In this document: piece after piece, positions 62,940 to 64,000 of the stretch
How positions within the stretch are numbered: position 1 is the first letter of the stretch
Layout of the letters: the number at the start of each line of letters is the position of its first letter
NCBI RefSeq assembly: GCF_004777465.1
Contig: NZ_CP038462.1
Coordinates: forward strand, 1,426,001-1,490,000
DNA length: 64,000 nucleotides
Origin: Nocardioides daphniae
GTDB taxonomy: Bacteria; Actinomycetota; Actinomycetes; Propionibacteriales; Nocardioidaceae
Reading direction: 5' to 3'
Translations under genes and position numbers: made by a program
Notes under the pieces: model-generated
Seen by the model: only the letters and a program-made list of their open reading frames with translations
Database searches by the model: none
What the model was told of the DNA's origin: nothing

Positions 62940-63628
62940 GTGCACGTGGACCTGAATGCCGACCTCGGCGAGGAGATCACCGACGACGCCGCCCTGCTCG
63001 AGGTCGTCTCCAGCGCCAACGTGGCGTGCGGCTACCACGCCGGGTCAGTGGCGATCATGCGCGAGGTCTGCGAGCGGGCCGCGGCGGCGCGCGTCTCCGT
63101 CGGGGCGCAGGTCTCCTACGCCGACCGGGACAACTTCGGCCGCCTGGCGCTGGACGTGCCGGCGCAGGTGCTCCGCGACCAGGTGGCCGACCAGGTCGGG
63201 ACGCTGGCCGAGATCGCCCGGTCGGCGGGCATCACCGTCCGCTACGTGAAGCCGCACGGGGCGCTCTACCACCGCGTCATCGACGACGAGGTCCAGGCGG
63301 CGGCCGTGCTGGAGGGGTCGGGCGACCTCCCGGTGCTGGGCATGGTCCCGGGGGTCTTCGTCGACCTGGCCCGTGCCCGGGGACGCGCGGTCCACTCCGA
63401 GGCGTTCCCCGACCGGGGCTACACCGACGAGGGACGGCTCGTCCCGCGTGACCTCCCGGGGCCCTGGTGCACGGCGCGGAGGCCGTCGCCTCGCGCGCCG
63501 TCGACCTGGCCGCCCGCCCCGGCATCGACTCGTTGTGCCTGCACGGCGACAGCCCGGACGCGGTCGGCACGGCCCGAGCGGTGCGCGACGCCCTGCGCGC
63601 TGCCGGCTGGCGGCTGCATGGGCTGTGA
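62940..63628 (+). CDS. pxpA: 5-oxoprolinase subunit A (LamB/YcsF family), one frameshift
   Basis: Subunit of the ATP-dependent 5-oxoprolinase PxpABC that recycles pyroglutamate to glutamate. About 229 residues when corrected, slightly shorter than the usual 245-255. GTG 62940 begins VHVDLNADLGEEITDDAALL, the family start. SSANVACGYHAGSVAIM, VSVGAQVSYADRDNFGRLAL and VRYVKPHGALYHRVI are the conserved blocks. The frame breaks near 63463 (GGGGG reduced to GGGG). Correction gives GALVHGAEAVASRAVDLAAR, then SLCLHGDSPDAVGTARAV, the last family block, to the TGA at 63626. It overlaps pxpB by 4 nt. Confidence 0.9.
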
Positions 63629-64000
63629 GGTCGTACGACGTGGGGTGGGCGCCGGAGCGGGGCGCCGCGGGCATCGTGCGGGTGGGCCCCGACGCGTCGC
63701 TGGTCAGGGTGGCGGGGCCCGAGCAGGCCGCCTCCCTGGCGACCTTCCTGCGCAGCGCCGGCCTGGGCGCCCGCGAGGTCGTGCCGGCCGCCACGACGGT
63801 CCTGGTCGACGGGCTGGACCCGACGCAGGCTGGCGAGCTCGAGCGGCTCGTCGCGCGGTGGGACCCGACGACCGTTGCCGTCGTAGCCAGGGAGCGTGTC
63901 GAGGTCCCCGTCGTCTACGACGGTGCGGACCTCAACCGGGTCGCCGCGCACTGGGACGTCACCGTCGCCGAGGTCGTCGCCCGCACACCGGGCTCGAGTT
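63625..64000 (+). CDS. pxpB: 5-oxoprolinase subunit B (KipI/allophanate hydrolase subunit 1 family), 3' truncated
   Basis: 125 residues are present before the window ends. GTG 63625 overlaps the pxpA stop (GTGA) and begins VRSYDVGWAPERGAAGIVRV. The family block VEVPVVYDGADLNRVAAHWD followed by VTVAEVVARTPGS is diagnostic of the cyclophilin-like PxpB/KipI domain. The N-terminal 80 residues form the usual small alpha/beta domain. pxpC is expected next or fused, outside the window. No frameshift is seen in this part. Confidence 0.9.
   Translation, partial: MRSYDVGWAPERGAAGIVRVGPDASLVRVAGPEQAASLATFLRSAGLGAREVVPAATTVLVDGLDPTQAGELERLVARWDPTTVAVVARERVEVPVVYDGADLNRVAAHWDVTVAEVVARTPGSS

Overview
The window is high-GC actinobacterial chromosome. 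GTG starts, 4-8 nt start/stop overlaps, a bifunctional PriA in place of HisA plus TrpF, an ANTAR regulator next to pyk, and HGxxPAAW and DUF2752 proteins in a his/trp cluster all fit the Nocardioidaceae (a Nocardioides-like organism). That placement is inference from gene content and order. There are no rRNA genes, IS elements, prophage genes or CRISPR arrays.

Layout. (1) 1-5564: rluD (5' truncated), a GNAT acetyltransferase, dnaE1 and a membrane protein. (2) 5638-20045: a his/trp supercluster, hisD-hisC-hisB-hisH-priA-hisF, a heterodimeric ABC exporter pair, hisI, a Trp-associated membrane protein, an HGxxPAAW protein, DUF2752, trpC-trpB-trpA and a SCO-type copper lipoprotein. (3) 20110-28757: lgt, gltB-gltD and pyk. 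(4) 28828-35359: tRNA-Leu(CAA) on the minus strand, pdtaR, then livHMGF with a convergent livK. (5) 35637-39469: a GNAT protein, a PaaI-type thioesterase and polA. (6) 39507-56077: an envelope-glycan region with a flippase, two unrelated acyltransferases, three SAM methyltransferases, an AftD-like giant arabinosyltransferase homologue, two more large membrane proteins, a small membrane protein, a GT4 glycosyltransferase and a DUF3068 protein. (7) 56144-64000: a phosphotransferase, rpsA, coaE, a group 2 sigma factor, an S9 oligopeptidase, pxpA and partial pxpB.

How the genes work together. Histidine and tryptophan synthesis are encoded nearly contiguously; PriA can serve both pathways and no trpF is present. 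hisG, hisE, trpE, trpG and trpD are not in the window. GltBD supplies glutamate, and HisH draws glutamine. Lgt lipidates LivK and the SCO protein. Region 6 looks like an assembly and decoration line for a surface polysaccharide or glycolipid and is the best candidate here for an uncharacterised system.

Quality warning. At least 24 single-base frameshifts interrupt otherwise perfectly conserved genes (rluD, GNAT, dnaE1, trpC, sco, gltD, livF, polA, the condensation-like acyltransferase, aftD, the membrane protein at 49943, and pxpA). Nearly all are one base lost from, or gained in, a G or C run, and the neighbouring frame restores family motifs at once. I read them as sequence errors rather than pseudogenes and annotate those genes across the breaks.
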